A stretch of DNA of 50,402 bases from Lentilactobacillus dabitei (GCF_019061365.1 NZ_JAHPPD010000009.1:1-50402), one strand, 5' to 3'. Shown: positions 8,005-17,002, counted from the first letter of the stretch. Made by a program: numbers and translations. Notes: a model not told the origin generated them from the letters alone.

Positions 8005-8658
8005 TTGAAAGATGATTTCATTAAAGCAAATGTTTTAAGTACGAGGTTGATTCCCAACGTCGATGAAGCACTCGCAACATCATTAGATTTACCCAATCAT
8101 ATCAAAAGTCTTGGCCTCATAACATCAGATTGTGATGATGTGACATATGTTGCCCTGGATGAAGCAACCAAAACTGCTGATGTGGAAATTGTTTATGGGA
8201 AGAGTATGTATGCAGGTGCAGGAAATGCATCAACAAAATTGGCTGGAGAGGTTATCGGTATCCTCGGTGGACCAAATCCGGCAGAAGTTAGAAGTGGTCT
8301 TGATACTTGTGTTCAAGTTATTGAAGAGGAAGCTCACTTTGTGAGTGCGAATGATGATGACAGTATTGTTTACTTTGCTCATACAATTTCTCGAACTGGA
8401 AGTTATTTATCAAAAGTTGCAGGTGTTGCTGAGGGTGGCGCAATCGCCTACCTCATTGCACCACCACTTGAATCGATTTATGGCATTGATGCTGCTATGA
8501 AGGCGGCCGATGTAGATATGGGGGTACTCTATGGCCCACCTTCGGAAACCAACTTTGGTGGCGGATTGTTAATCGGAAGCCAATCAGCATGTAAGGCTGC
8601 CTGTGACGCCTTTGCAAACGCAGTTAAAGAAATCGCCGCAGTGCCAAAGGTGGATTAA
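8005..8658 (+). CDS. eutL: Microcompartment shell protein EutL
   Basis: A 217-residue tandem-BMC shell protein forming pseudohexameric trimers with a gated pore. It has the EutL signature near the start (KANVLSTRLIPNVDEALA) and two glycine-rich BMC halves. The TTG start at 8005 follows AAAGGAGG at 7988-7995. It lies directly between eutC and the eutK-like gene. Confidence 0.93.
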   Translation: MKDDFIKANVLSTRLIPNVDEALATSLDLPNHIKSLGLITSDCDDVTYVALDEATKTADVEIVYGKSMYAGAGNASTKLAGEVIGILGGPNPAEVRSGLDTCVQVIEEEAHFVSANDDDSIVYFAHTISRTGSYLSKVAGVAEGGAIAYLIAPPLESIYGIDAAMKAADVDMGVLYGPPSETNFGGGLLIGSQSACKAACDAFANAVKEIAAVPKVD

Positions 8659-8672
8659 GGATGTGACAAATT

Positions 8673-9278
8673 GTGGAAATTGAAAGTCTCGGAATGATTG
8701 AAGTGAGAGGCTTCTTGGGAGCTGTGGTTGCAGCCGATAGCGCGTTGAAGGCGGCGGAAGTGCGCTTGCAAGATCTCCACATCACTCGTGGAGGACTTGT
8801 GACGGTTCTGATGACTGGAGATGTTGCAGCTGTGAATGCCGGTGTTGATGCTGGAGTTTCAAGCATCGAACAATTTAATTGCTTGATCTCTAATCGAGTA
8901 ATTGCTCGATTAGACCAGCAAGTGATTGGATTATCCCAGCCACCTACTCCTGAAAAGCTATCTCAAGCAAAGCCAACTATGAATGAGGCGCAAGCTAAGT
9001 TGATAGAAACGAATGAAAAGCCAGCGTCAATTAGAAAAAATGTAAGCGATACCAGTGATGATGCTGATGGGGCAACAAATACGAAAACACAATCCAAAGT
9101 AGATCCTAAGTGGGTAACTGATCCAAAAGCATTAGAACGGATGCGAGTTGTTGACTTAAGAAAACAAGCATATCGAATGGAGATCAAGACATTAACAAAG
9201 AAGCAAATTAAGATGGGCACAAAACGAGTATTAATCCAGGCCATCTTAAAAGATTTACAAAGGAGGGATAACATTTGA
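8673..9278 (+). CDS. eutK: BMC shell protein with C-terminal SAP/Rho-N-like tail (EutK-like)
   Basis: Residues 1-90 are a single BMC domain (ESLGMIEVRGFLGAVVAADS). Residues 90-150 are a polar linker, and 150-201 form a basic helical tail (RMRVVDLRKQAYRMEI, then GTKRVLIQAILKDL) resembling SAP or Rho-N nucleic-acid-binding folds. EutK of enterobacteria has the same plan, with a winged-helix tail. The GTG start follows AAGGATG. The stop overlaps the eutE start. The EutK name rests on architecture; the tail assignment is inference. Confidence 0.8.
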   Translation: MEIESLGMIEVRGFLGAVVAADSALKAAEVRLQDLHITRGGLVTVLMTGDVAAVNAGVDAGVSSIEQFNCLISNRVIARLDQQVIGLSQPPTPEKLSQAKPTMNEAQAKLIETNEKPASIRKNVSDTSDDADGATNTKTQSKVDPKWVTDPKALERMRVVDLRKQAYRMEIKTLTKKQIKMGTKRVLIQAILKDLQRRDNI

Positions 9279-10756
9279 ATTTAACAGATGAGGACCTAGC
9301 TTCAATCCAGGAAGTTAGAACGCTATTGCATCAAGCAACCCGCGCGCAAAAGATCTTTAGTCAGTTTTCACAAGAAAAGGTGAATGCAATTTGCCAAGCA
9401 ATGGCAGACGCGGGTGTAGAAGCCAGCGAACGATTGGCTAAGATGGCACAAAAGGAAACGGGTTATGGTATCTGGCAGGATAAAGTATTAAAAAATATTT
9501 TCGGTTCAAAAACAGTTAATGAACGTTATCGTGATATGAAAACGGTAGGAATCTTATCAGAGGATCCAGAACATAAAATCATTGATATGGCTGTTCCAGT
9601 TGGTGTCATTGCTGGATTGATTCCATCAACCAACCCAACTTCATCCGTATTTTACAAATCAATTATCTCAGTAAAATCTGGGAATGCAATCGTTATATCA
9701 CCTCATCCTAAGGCTAAGGAATGTACGCTGGAAGCCATTAAAGTTGTCAGTGAAGCGGCTTATAAAGCCGGTGCTCCAGCTGGATTGATTTCTGGAATTA
9801 CAATTCCAACGCTTGCCGGTACTGATGAGTTGATGCGCCATGATGAAACTAAATTAATTCTTGCTACTGGTGGGGGTGCAATGGTTCATGCAGCTTACTC
9901 ATCGGGAACACCTGCACTAGGCGTTGGCCCAGGAAATGGTCCAGCATATATTGAAAAGAGTGCTGACGTTGCTCAGGCTGTTAAGCGAATTATGGATTCT
10001 GAAACGTTTGATAACGGGACAATTTGTGCTTCTGAACAATCGATTATTGTTGAAGAAGCCAATAAAGATGCAGTTAGAAGAGAATTGGAAAACCAGGGTG
10101 GTTACTTCTTAACTTCCGATGAAATTGGCAAACTTTCCAAGTTTATTCTTCGAGCTGATGGCACAATGAATCCACAAATTGTTGGGAAATCCATTAAACA
10201 ACTCGCTGATTTAGCAGATATTGATGTTCCAGCGGGGACCCGAGTATTAATTGCCAGGGATTCCGAGGAAAACATTGGTCCGGATGATCCATATTCTCGA
10301 GAAAAGTTAACGCCAATCCTAGCTTACTTTGAAGTTGATGATTGTAATGCAGCTGCAGCTCTTACAACTAAATTGTTGCTAAATGAAGGTGCAGGTCATA
10401 CCGCAATCTTACATTCTGAAAATCAAAAATTGATTCGCCAATATGCCTCTCTAGTGCCTGCTTCACGTGTATTGGTTAATACACCAGGGGCTTTAGGTGG
10501 AATTGGTGCGACGACCGATTTGAATCCAGCATTGACTTTGGGATGTGGTGCAATTGGTGGCAGTGCTACTTCTGATAACATCAGCCCAATGAACTTAATG
10601 AACTTGAAACGAGTTGCAGTCGGTATGCGTGAGCTCAAAGATATTAAGGCAGATAGTAGCGTTAGTCAAACTCATAGTATTGAATCAAGCGGTGATTTGG
10701 ATCATGAACAATTGGTTGAAGAACTTGTTCGACAAGTTTTAGCGCAGATTAAATAA
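9275..10756 (+). CDS. eutE: CoA-acylating acetaldehyde dehydrogenase EutE
   Basis: A 493-residue enzyme that oxidises acetaldehyde to acetyl-CoA with NAD+. The catalytic cysteine is C251 in NGTICASEQS, and GVGPGNGPAY at about 216-225 is conserved. The N-terminus lacks the helical encapsulation peptide of enterobacterial EutE. Instead the last 17 residues, HEQLVEELVRQVLAQIK after a Ser/Asp-rich linker, look like one. The TTG start at 9275 follows AAGGAGG and overlaps the previous stop. Confidence 0.95.
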   Translation: MNLTDEDLASIQEVRTLLHQATRAQKIFSQFSQEKVNAICQAMADAGVEASERLAKMAQKETGYGIWQDKVLKNIFGSKTVNERYRDMKTVGILSEDPEHKIIDMAVPVGVIAGLIPSTNPTSSVFYKSIISVKSGNAIVISPHPKAKECTLEAIKVVSEAAYKAGAPAGLISGITIPTLAGTDELMRHDETKLILATGGGAMVHAAYSSGTPALGVGPGNGPAYIEKSADVAQAVKRIMDSETFDNGTICASEQSIIVEEANKDAVRRELENQGGYFLTSDEIGKLSKFILRADGTMNPQIVGKSIKQLADLADIDVPAGTRVLIARDSEENIGPDDPYSREKLTPILAYFEVDDCNAAAALTTKLLLNEGAGHTAILHSENQKLIRQYASLVPASRVLVNTPGALGGIGATTDLNPALTLGCGAIGGSATSDNISPMNLMNLKRVAVGMRELKDIKADSSVSQTHSIESSGDLDHEQLVEELVRQVLAQIK

Positions 10757-10785
10757 TACAGATAGAAATTTAGGAGGAAATTATT

Positions 10786-11094
10786 ATGTCAAACACAAAC
10801 GCTCTTGGAATGATCGAAACAAAAGGTTTAGTTGGTGCAATTGAAGCAGCCGATGCAATGGTTAAAGCTGCAAATGTTACTTTGATTGGTAAAGAACAAA
10901 TTGGTGCTGGGCTTGTTACAGTTATGGTTCGTGGGGATGTTGGTGCCGTTAAAGCAGCTACAGATGCTGGTGCTTCAGCAAGTGAAAAGGTTGGTGAATT
11001 GATTTCGGTTCATGTAATCCCACGTCCACACAACGAAGTTGATGAAATATTACCACATATGTTAAATGACAAAGCTAACCTCAGCGAGGATTAA
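10786..11094 (+). CDS. eutM: Major hexameric shell protein EutM
   Basis: A 102-residue single-BMC protein that tiles the microcompartment facets. The sequence [20 protein letters not shown] is typical, and the length is slightly above the usual 95-97 because of a short acidic C-terminus. The RBS is AGGAGG. It sits between eutE and the EutT-like gene. Confidence 0.96.
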   Translation: MSNTNALGMIETKGLVGAIEAADAMVKAANVTLIGKEQIGAGLVTVMVRGDVGAVKAATDAGASASEKVGELISVHVIPRPHNEVDEILPHMLNDKANLSED

Positions 11095-11134
11095 TAACGG
11101 CAACTCGTAAGTCTTATACGAAAGGGGGTGCCTC

Positions 11135-11815
11135 TTGGACAAACTACTAACTGAATATTCTGTTCGCCAATTAATGAAACAAAATAAATTGACCGATAAT
11201 GCACAGATTACTTTACCAAGGGGTACGATTTTAACTCCCTCTGCCCGTAGCTTTTTGGGAGAACATCAGATCAAAATTGAACAAGGTAAATCAGATGTTG
11301 TTGAAACACAACGTCAAGTTGATGCTAAGAATCCTTGGATGAATGACATTAAAGTTGATTATCCATCTATCGACTTTAATAAAATCAATCATTTTGCCAC
11401 CCCTCTTATTAGCTTACAGTATTGTCTTCGCAAACAATTTCTATTAGTTTTAACCTTGCTTGATCAGCAGAAAAAAGATGTTGACCTAGAAATTGTGACA
11501 GATCTAGTAAAGTTCGTTAATGAGATTGTCACAGTTGATTATGATCAAATTATAGCAAATGATGATTATTCGGTTTTAAATTTGAAATTAATAGAATTGA
11601 ACCTAAGTGAGCCAAATACTTTGGGTATACAAATGATTCAAGAGAGTTTGGCTGAAACGGCGACAATCCTAAATGCTTATATACTGGTTCAACCAAATAT
11701 GGCTGAGTCAACATATTGTCAGACGATTGTGTCCTGGGAGAATATGCTTCAGGACTGGACGAAACTAATGTTGGAGGGCGGTGATGGAAACGCAAAATTT
11801 AAACGTAATCGTTGA
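11135..11815 (+). CDS. eutT: EutT-like protein (putative corrinoid adenosyltransferase)
   Basis: A 226-residue protein. Residues 1-60 (ITLPRGTILTPSARSFLGEHQIKI region) match the N-terminal domain of EutT, whose enterobacterial form reads LPADSRLTPSARELL. The rest is helical as in adenosyltransferases, but the H-X11-CCXXC metal motif of Salmonella EutT is absent and only two isolated cysteines remain. It may be a metal-independent or divergent EutT. The TTG start follows AAAGGGGGTG. Its end overlaps the next gene by 32 nt. Confidence 0.62.
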   Translation: MDKLLTEYSVRQLMKQNKLTDNAQITLPRGTILTPSARSFLGEHQIKIEQGKSDVVETQRQVDAKNPWMNDIKVDYPSIDFNKINHFATPLISLQYCLRKQFLLVLTLLDQQKKDVDLEIVTDLVKFVNEIVTVDYDQIIANDDYSVLNLKLIELNLSEPNTLGIQMIQESLAETATILNAYILVQPNMAESTYCQTIVSWENMLQDWTKLMLEGGDGNAKFKRNR

Positions 11816-12413
11816 GGAAATCGTAAAAGAACTTCGTAACAAGACTTCATTTATTATTGAGGCTTCCGCGCGACACGTTCACTTGGATCAAGAAACTGTT
11901 GAAGCGTTGTTTGGAGATGGACATGAGCTAACACCGGTTAAGCCATTATCTCAGCCGGGACAATTTGTCAGTAAAGAATGGGTAACAGTTCTTGGACCTA
12001 ATGGACAATTAGAAAACGTTGCTGTTCTGGGACCCGTTCGGAAACAATCACAAGTTGAAGTCTCATTAACGGATGCTCGAACACTTGGTATTTTAGCGCC
12101 AATACGAGAAAGCGGGGATTTGGATCAAACCCCTGGAATAACCTTGATTAGTCGAGGTGGAAGAATAAATCTGGATAGTGGGGTCATTGTTGCTCAACGA
12201 CATATTCACATGACTCCTGAAGATGCTCATTTATTTGGTGTTGCAAATGGCGATATCGTGAGTGTGAAAACTCCTGGTTCACGTGGATTGATTTTTGAAA
12301 ATGTGGTTATTAGAGTGAGTAAAAAGTTTGCAACCCGGATGCATGTAGATTTTGATGAAGCCAATGCTTGTAATTTAGGCAAAGGAATGCGAGGCACGAT
12401 ATATAAAAAGTAG
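11784..12413 (+). CDS. pduL: PduL-type phosphotransacylase
   Basis: A 209-residue enzyme converting acetyl-CoA and phosphate to acetyl phosphate, the step filled by EutD in enterobacteria. The two zinc-binding halves show ASARHVHL and QRHIHMTPEDA. The first 20 residues, LNVIVEEIVKELRN, form a likely encapsulation helix. ATG 11784 is preferred over GTG 11781 because GGAGG at 11773-11777 is better spaced. It overlaps the EutT-like gene. Confidence 0.9.
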   Translation: METQNLNVIVEEIVKELRNKTSFIIEASARHVHLDQETVEALFGDGHELTPVKPLSQPGQFVSKEWVTVLGPNGQLENVAVLGPVRKQSQVEVSLTDARTLGILAPIRESGDLDQTPGITLISRGGRINLDSGVIVAQRHIHMTPEDAHLFGVANGDIVSVKTPGSRGLIFENVVIRVSKKFATRMHVDFDEANACNLGKGMRGTIYKK

Positions 12414-12422
12414 GTCTTAAAA

Positions 12423-13046
12423 ATGCAGTCTACTGAAATAGATAAGATTATTCAAGTTATAACGGATCAAGTGATTAAAAAACTTGAAGCAGTTACAGAA
12501 GATAAGATTCTCTGTCGAGGAGAAAATAAAACGTATCCTGCACAGTATCTGCAAAAACTTTCAGCTGACTATCATTTAGAGTTTGGGACAAAGCAGGATA
12601 GCGATGCTATCCTGCTTTGTCTTCGTGAGGCAACATTAACTCAACTGTTAGCGATTAGTAACTTAAATGTTGTTGATTCTCTGACGAAACAGGTCATTAG
12701 TTTTTTACTTGCTGGGAAACCGATTTGGATATTTGATGATGCTCCTAAATTGAGTAAGTATCGGCACACAACTCGATTTGAGGTGTGGCGTTTGCTTCAA
12801 CGAGCTTTAGAGCGCCTTAATAAGTTTGATATTCAATTTATCAATAGTGATGAACAGTTAAAGGAGGCTTTGGTCAAGCTTGAAAAACTGACCAGGCCTA
12901 CACAGGTTAAAAAGAAGTTCATTACAGAATCAGTTCTTATAGAAAGATTGCTGAATAATGAAAACCTTGTTAACTCAGGGGAATTGCTAACGTCGCTAGC
13001 ATCAGATTGGTTTAAGCAACATCAAATAAATATGGAAAACAGGTAG
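12423..13046 (+). CDS. Eut-cluster hypothetical protein (possibly TIGR02536-like)
   Basis: A 207-residue soluble protein. The N-terminal helix IDKIIQVITDQVIKKLEAV resembles an encapsulation peptide, followed by an alpha/beta region and a basic C-terminal half. Its place between pduL and eutN matches a poorly characterised family conserved in Firmicute eut operons. I see no catalytic motif. The RBS is weak (AGTAGGTC). Confidence 0.6.
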   Translation: MQSTEIDKIIQVITDQVIKKLEAVTEDKILCRGENKTYPAQYLQKLSADYHLEFGTKQDSDAILLCLREATLTQLLAISNLNVVDSLTKQVISFLLAGKPIWIFDDAPKLSKYRHTTRFEVWRLLQRALERLNKFDIQFINSDEQLKEALVKLEKLTRPTQVKKKFITESVLIERLLNNENLVNSGELLTSLASDWFKQHQINMENR

Positions 13047-13060
13047 TAGGAGGCCAGTGC

Positions 13061-13333
13061 ATGGTTACAGGAAAAGTGGTTGGTAATTTATGGTCAACTA
13101 AAAAGGTGGAAAGTCTGTCTGGATCACGCTTTATGCTGGTCGATGTTGCTGATAAACAAGTTGGAGTTGACTGGCAAACAAGAAGGATTGTTGCCAGAGA
13201 TGAGGTTGGCGCAGGATATGGTGAACAAGTATTGATTGTTGAAGGTCCAGGAGCGAGAATGATTGCTTCAGAAGAGATGATCCCAATAGATGCAACAATT
13301 ATTGGAATTATTGATTCAATTGATGAACATTGA
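13061..13333 (+). CDS. eutN: Microcompartment vertex protein EutN (first copy)
   Basis: A 90-residue EutN/CcmL-type protein that forms pentamers closing shell vertices. MVTGKVVGNLWSTKKVESL and the C-terminal AGYGEQVLIVEGPGAR are family hallmarks. AGGAGG precedes the ATG. A second paralogue lies at 15425-15697. Confidence 0.92.
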   Translation: MVTGKVVGNLWSTKKVESLSGSRFMLVDVADKQVGVDWQTRRIVARDEVGAGYGEQVLIVEGPGARMIASEEMIPIDATIIGIIDSIDEH

Positions 13334-13361
13334 TTTGAATTTTGAGAGGAGGTCGTTATTT

Positions 13362-14480
13362 ATGGGAATTAATGAAATTATTATGTATATCATGGTGCTC
13401 TTTATGGCTTTGGGAGCTCTTGACAAAATGTTTGGAAATCACTTTGGATTAGGTGCAAAGTTTGATGAAGGTATTATGGCAATGGGTTCTTTGGCGCTTT
13501 CTATGGTTGGTATTATCATTTTGGCTCCAATCCTGGCAAAAATTTTGTCGCCAGTTGTTGTGCCATTTTACCAATTTTTGGGTGCAGACCCATCAATGTT
13601 TGCAACAAGTCTAATTGCAATTGATATGGGTGGATTTCAGCTTGCAGCAAAAATGGCATTAGATCCTCAAGCTGGATTATTTGCTGGAGTGATCCTTGGA
13701 TCAATGATGGGGCCTACTATTGTATTCTCTATCCCAGTTGCTCTAGGAATTATTGACAAAAAGGATCATAAATTCTTAGCTACTGGTGTTTTATCGGGTA
13801 TGATCACTATCCCAATTGGTTGTTTCGTGGGTGGTTTGATCATGGGGATGCCAATTGTTGCCGTTCTTAAAAACTTGGTACCAATCATTTTATTTGCTGT
13901 TTTGATTGCACTTGGTTTGTGGTTCAAACCGGAAGCGATGATAAAAGGGTTCTCGGTCTTTGGACAGGCAATTGTTGTGATTGGAACATTTGGGTTAGCA
14001 CTTGGTGCGGTTCAATCAATGGTTGGTGTGAAGCTCATCCCAGGGGTTGGTTCCGTTCGAGGTGGTATTCAAGTTGTTGGTAGTATTGCATTGACTTTAG
14101 CTGGTGCATTTACGCTGGTGTATGTCATTACCAAGTTGTTTAATAAGCCATTGATCAAGATGGGGAAGGCAATGGGAATGAATGAGACCGCAGCTGCCGG
14201 TTTAGTTGCAACTCTTGCAAACAATATTCCAATGTTCGAAATGATGAAAGATATGGACGATCGAGGGAAAATTATTAACGTTGCATTTGCTGTTTCTGCA
14301 GCTTTCGTCTTTGGGGATCATCTTGGATTCACTGCCGGGGTTGCCAAAGATATGATTTTCCCAATGATCGTGTCGAAACTAGTTGCCGGAATTACAGCCA
14401 TTGGTGTTGCAATGTTTATGGCTAATCGGGTTCTCGGTAAACAAGATAAAGAAAAGAGTGTGACAGCCGATGAACATTGA
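13362..14480 (+). CDS. eutH: Ethanolamine transporter EutH
   Basis: A 372-residue polytopic membrane protein with about ten hydrophobic segments. EutH facilitates ethanolamine entry at low concentration or low pH. Conserved stretches include ATSLIAIDMGGFQLA and ATLANNIPMFEMMKDM. The start at ATG 13362 follows GAGAGGAGGT; an upstream in-frame start would lie inside eutN without an RBS. The gene end overlaps the eutQ start. Confidence 0.94.
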   Translation: MGINEIIMYIMVLFMALGALDKMFGNHFGLGAKFDEGIMAMGSLALSMVGIIILAPILAKILSPVVVPFYQFLGADPSMFATSLIAIDMGGFQLAAKMALDPQAGLFAGVILGSMMGPTIVFSIPVALGIIDKKDHKFLATGVLSGMITIPIGCFVGGLIMGMPIVAVLKNLVPIILFAVLIALGLWFKPEAMIKGFSVFGQAIVVIGTFGLALGAVQSMVGVKLIPGVGSVRGGIQVVGSIALTLAGAFTLVYVITKLFNKPLIKMGKAMGMNETAAAGLVATLANNIPMFEMMKDMDDRGKIINVAFAVSAAFVFGDHLGFTAGVAKDMIFPMIVSKLVAGITAIGVAMFMANRVLGKQDKEKSVTADEH

Positions 14481-14913
14481 TCGAAAACAAATTGAAGCCC
14501 TGGTTCAGCAAATTGTTTTGGAAAAATTGAGTTCAAAAAAGAAAGTTACTGCTGATGGCCTGATTACAATAGATTTGCCAGAATGGAATGTCGATGAAAG
14601 CGATCGAATGGATACTGGTAATCCTAATGATCAAGTTTACACGAAAGATTTCTTTGATCTAAAAGAAAGCCCAAGGTTAGGGGCTGGGCTTATGATGATG
14701 AAAGAAAGTACCTTTGATTGGACGCTTAATTACGATGAAGTTGATTATGTCATTTCAGGAGAATTGAGCGTGATTGGTAGAAATGGAACGGCAACTGCCG
14801 GCGCTGGGCAAATGATTCTTATTCCCAAAGGTAGCCAGATTAAATTTTCTGCACCAAAAGAATCAAGATTTATCTATATCACATATCCTGCAGACTGGGA
14901 AGACCAAAAGTAA
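14470..14913 (+). CDS. eutQ: Cupin-fold protein EutQ
   Basis: A 147-residue protein containing the C-terminal cupin domain of EutQ (YDEVDYVISGELSVIGRNGT). The N-terminal helix IDRKQIEALVQQIVLEKL is a probable encapsulation peptide. EutQ has been reported to have acetate kinase activity; whether this short form does is unknown. Its ATG lies inside the eutH end with no clear RBS, suggesting coupled translation. Confidence 0.9.
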   Translation: MNIDRKQIEALVQQIVLEKLSSKKKVTADGLITIDLPEWNVDESDRMDTGNPNDQVYTKDFFDLKESPRLGAGLMMMKESTFDWTLNYDEVDYVISGELSVIGRNGTATAGAGQMILIPKGSQIKFSAPKESRFIYITYPADWEDQK

Positions 14914-14985
14914 TTGAGTTTACAGGTTAGTGCTAAGAAAGCTCTAATTTAGAGAGTACGCTGAAGCTTCAGGTGAGGGAATACA

Positions 14986-15354
14986 TTGGAAAATACTGAT
15001 ATACGGGATCAAAGTCATAAGCCTGAACGGATGATTCAAGAATATGTTCCAGGTAAGCAGATTACATTGGCTCATATCATTGCAAATCCCGATAAAGATA
15101 TTTTTGAAAAATTAGGCTTAAGTGAACAGCATACGGCATTGGGTATCTTGACAATTACTCCTAGTGAAGCTTCGATTATAGCAAGTGATATTGCGACCAA
15201 GGCCGGAAGCGTAAAGCTTGGATTTATCGATCGCTTTAGTGGCTCTGTAGTGGTATATGGTGAAGTATCTGAAGTTGATGCCGCACTTCATCAAGTTGTG
15301 TCGAAATTACGGAGCATCCTTGATTTTTCGGTTTCTGGAATAACCCGAACTTGA
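14986..15354 (+). CDS. eutS: Shell protein EutS
   Basis: A 122-residue permuted BMC protein of the EutS type ([20 protein letters not shown]), forming bent hexamers at shell edges. The TTG start at 14986 follows GGTGAGGG. The 72-bp gap before it holds a short CTCTAA/TTAGAG hairpin, but I find no convincing ANTAR pair, unlike the eutS leader of Enterococcus. Confidence 0.93.
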   Translation: MENTDIRDQSHKPERMIQEYVPGKQITLAHIIANPDKDIFEKLGLSEQHTALGILTITPSEASIIASDIATKAGSVKLGFIDRFSGSVVVYGEVSEVDAALHQVVSKLRSILDFSVSGITRT

Positions 15355-15424
15355 GATACCTTTGGATGTAGGTATTAACGCATAATCCCAAATTGGCAGT
15401 ATGTAAAGAAGGTAGGTGAGTAAG

Positions 15425-15697
15425 ATGTATATGGGGAAAGTAATTGGCAGTATTGTTTCAACTCAAAAGAATGAATCATTGGTTGGCCGTAAACTGATGA
15501 TCGTCCAGGAAGTAGATTACACAGGCTCCCCACGACAACGTCAAGAGGTTGCTGCAGATACTGTCGGTGCAGGTATCGGGGAATATGTGCTATACGTTCG
15601 TGGTGCAGGTGCACGAAATAGTCAAGATAATTTGGATCCTCATGAAGATGTTATGGATGCTGCGATTGTTGGGATTATTGACAGTTTTGATATGTAA
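15425..15697 (+). CDS. Second EutN/CcmL-type vertex protein
   Basis: A 90-residue paralogue of EutN (MYMGKVIGSIVSTQKNESL, then GIGEYVLYVRGAGAR). It is longer around residues 30-40 than the first copy. ATG 15425 is preferred over GTG 15416 because homologues start at this residue and AGGTGA is well spaced. It lies between eutS and eutP, giving the operon two vertex proteins. Confidence 0.87.
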   Translation: MYMGKVIGSIVSTQKNESLVGRKLMIVQEVDYTGSPRQRQEVAADTVGAGIGEYVLYVRGAGARNSQDNLDPHEDVMDAAIVGIIDSFDM

Positions 15698-15723
15698 TGA
15701 TTTTTTAAGGAGACATCGATCGT

Positions 15724-16167
15724 ATGAAGAAACCAATTTTCATTGGGGCAGTTGGTTGCGGTAAGACAACCCTTTGCCAACGATTATTAGGGAGCGCCCT
15801 CTCTTATAAAAAGACGCAAGCCATTGAATTTTACCGTGGCAATCAAGTTATTGACACCCCTGGGGAATTCTTGGAGCATAGGGAGAGATACAGCGCGTTG
15901 ACAATAACGGCGGTAGATGCTGATGTCGTTGTATTGTTGCAAAGTGCAGCGGATCATCGACAGACTTTCTCACCAAATTTTGGAAGTATGTTTCCTAAAC
16001 CTAAAATTGGGATTGTGACTAAATTAGATGATGCTACCAGTCAGCATGATATCGATTGGGCGTCAAATCAACTTATTTCTGCAGGTGCTGAAAAAGTATT
16101 ATATGTTTCAGCAAAGTGTAATGATGGGGTTGAATTGGTAAGCCGATTTTTGAAGATTGCACAATAG
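15724..16167 (+). CDS. eutP: EutP/PduV-family GTPase
   Basis: A 147-residue P-loop protein. G1 GAVGCGKTT is at residues 8-16, G3-like VIDTPGE near 43 and G4-like TKLD near 98. EutP has been linked to acetate kinase activity, and its PduV relatives to microcompartment positioning. The RBS is AAGGAG. Here it is near the operon end rather than first, as in Enterococcus. Confidence 0.92.
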   Translation: MKKPIFIGAVGCGKTTLCQRLLGSALSYKKTQAIEFYRGNQVIDTPGEFLEHRERYSALTITAVDADVVVLLQSAADHRQTFSPNFGSMFPKPKIGIVTKLDDATSQHDIDWASNQLISAGAEKVLYVSAKCNDGVELVSRFLKIAQ

Positions 16168-16196
16168 GTCATTATTCTTTTGAGGGGGTAATCAAG

Positions 16197-16985
16197 ATCA
16201 ACGAGAGACTCATAAATCTATCTCAAGCTATCAATGTGAGAGATCTTGGTGGCTATATTACCTCTAATGGTAAGCATACCAAGTGGAATAAATTAATTCG
16301 TGCGGGAGAGATGGCTGATCTTTCTTCAGATGACAAAAACATCTTACTCAATTATGGTGTTAATTGTGTAATCGATTTGAGATCAGACGCTGAAATTTTG
16401 AAATCTCCAGACGCTTTGCCATCTGAAATTGAATATGTTCAAATACCGTTATTTAATGATGATGAGACTGAAAGCTCGGAAGTAATCAATCAGATGAATC
16501 GTCTTTATTCACGTGATCCTCATAGTGGGCATATTCGGATGATGGAGGTTTATCGAAAGCTTGCGATTGGCAAGCAACCGCAAGGGGCTTATCAAAAGTT
16601 CTTTCAATTATTACTGAATAGTGGGGAAAGACAAAATATCCTCTTTCATTGTTCAGCTGGAAAGGATAGGACGGGGATTATTGCTGCATTAATTCTTGGT
16701 GCCCTCGGAGTTGATGAGTGGATCACTAAACAGGATTATCTTTTAACAAATAAGCTGATTTTTTCGAGAGTTCAAAGGAGAATTGAACATGCAATTGCAG
16801 CAAATATGAATGCTCAGTTCATTACATCATTGTTTTCCTTGTCAACGGTATCGTTGGATTATTTTGATGCTGCTTTTGCAATTATCAATTATACCTTTGG
16901 TGGCGTCCAGCAATATTTGAAGGATTGGGTGGGCCTAACAGCCGACGATATAACAAAGTTACAGCAAATATATCTGGAGTTTTGA
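16197..16985 (+). CDS. Tyrosine-phosphatase-like protein, possible ATC start
   Basis: Contains the active-site loop HCSAGKDRTG and the lactobacillus/listeria-type N-terminus LINLSQAINVRDLGGY. The first canonical start, GTG 16236, lacks an RBS and cuts off the conserved LINLSQAIN. An ATC at 16197 has GAGGGGG eight bases upstream and gives the expected N-terminus (262 residues). It may be a protein-tyrosine or phosphoinositide phosphatase. Co-oriented with eutP 30 bp upstream and overlapping no other gene. The role in ethanolamine use is unknown. Confidence 0.75.
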   Translation: MNERLINLSQAINVRDLGGYITSNGKHTKWNKLIRAGEMADLSSDDKNILLNYGVNCVIDLRSDAEILKSPDALPSEIEYVQIPLFNDDETESSEVINQMNRLYSRDPHSGHIRMMEVYRKLAIGKQPQGAYQKFFQLLLNSGERQNILFHCSAGKDRTGIIAALILGALGVDEWITKQDYLLTNKLIFSRVQRRIEHAIAANMNAQFITSLFSLSTVSLDYFDAAFAIINYTFGGVQQYLKDWVGLTADDITKLQQIYLEF

Positions 16986-17002
16986 TTGGAGATGTGCTTA
17001 TC

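Noticed and set aside
14914-14985. Possible ANTAR leader before eutS, as in Enterococcus
   Set aside because: Only CTCTAA/TTAGAG and GAAGCTTC palindromes are present; no paired six-base loops with A1 and G4, and no terminator.
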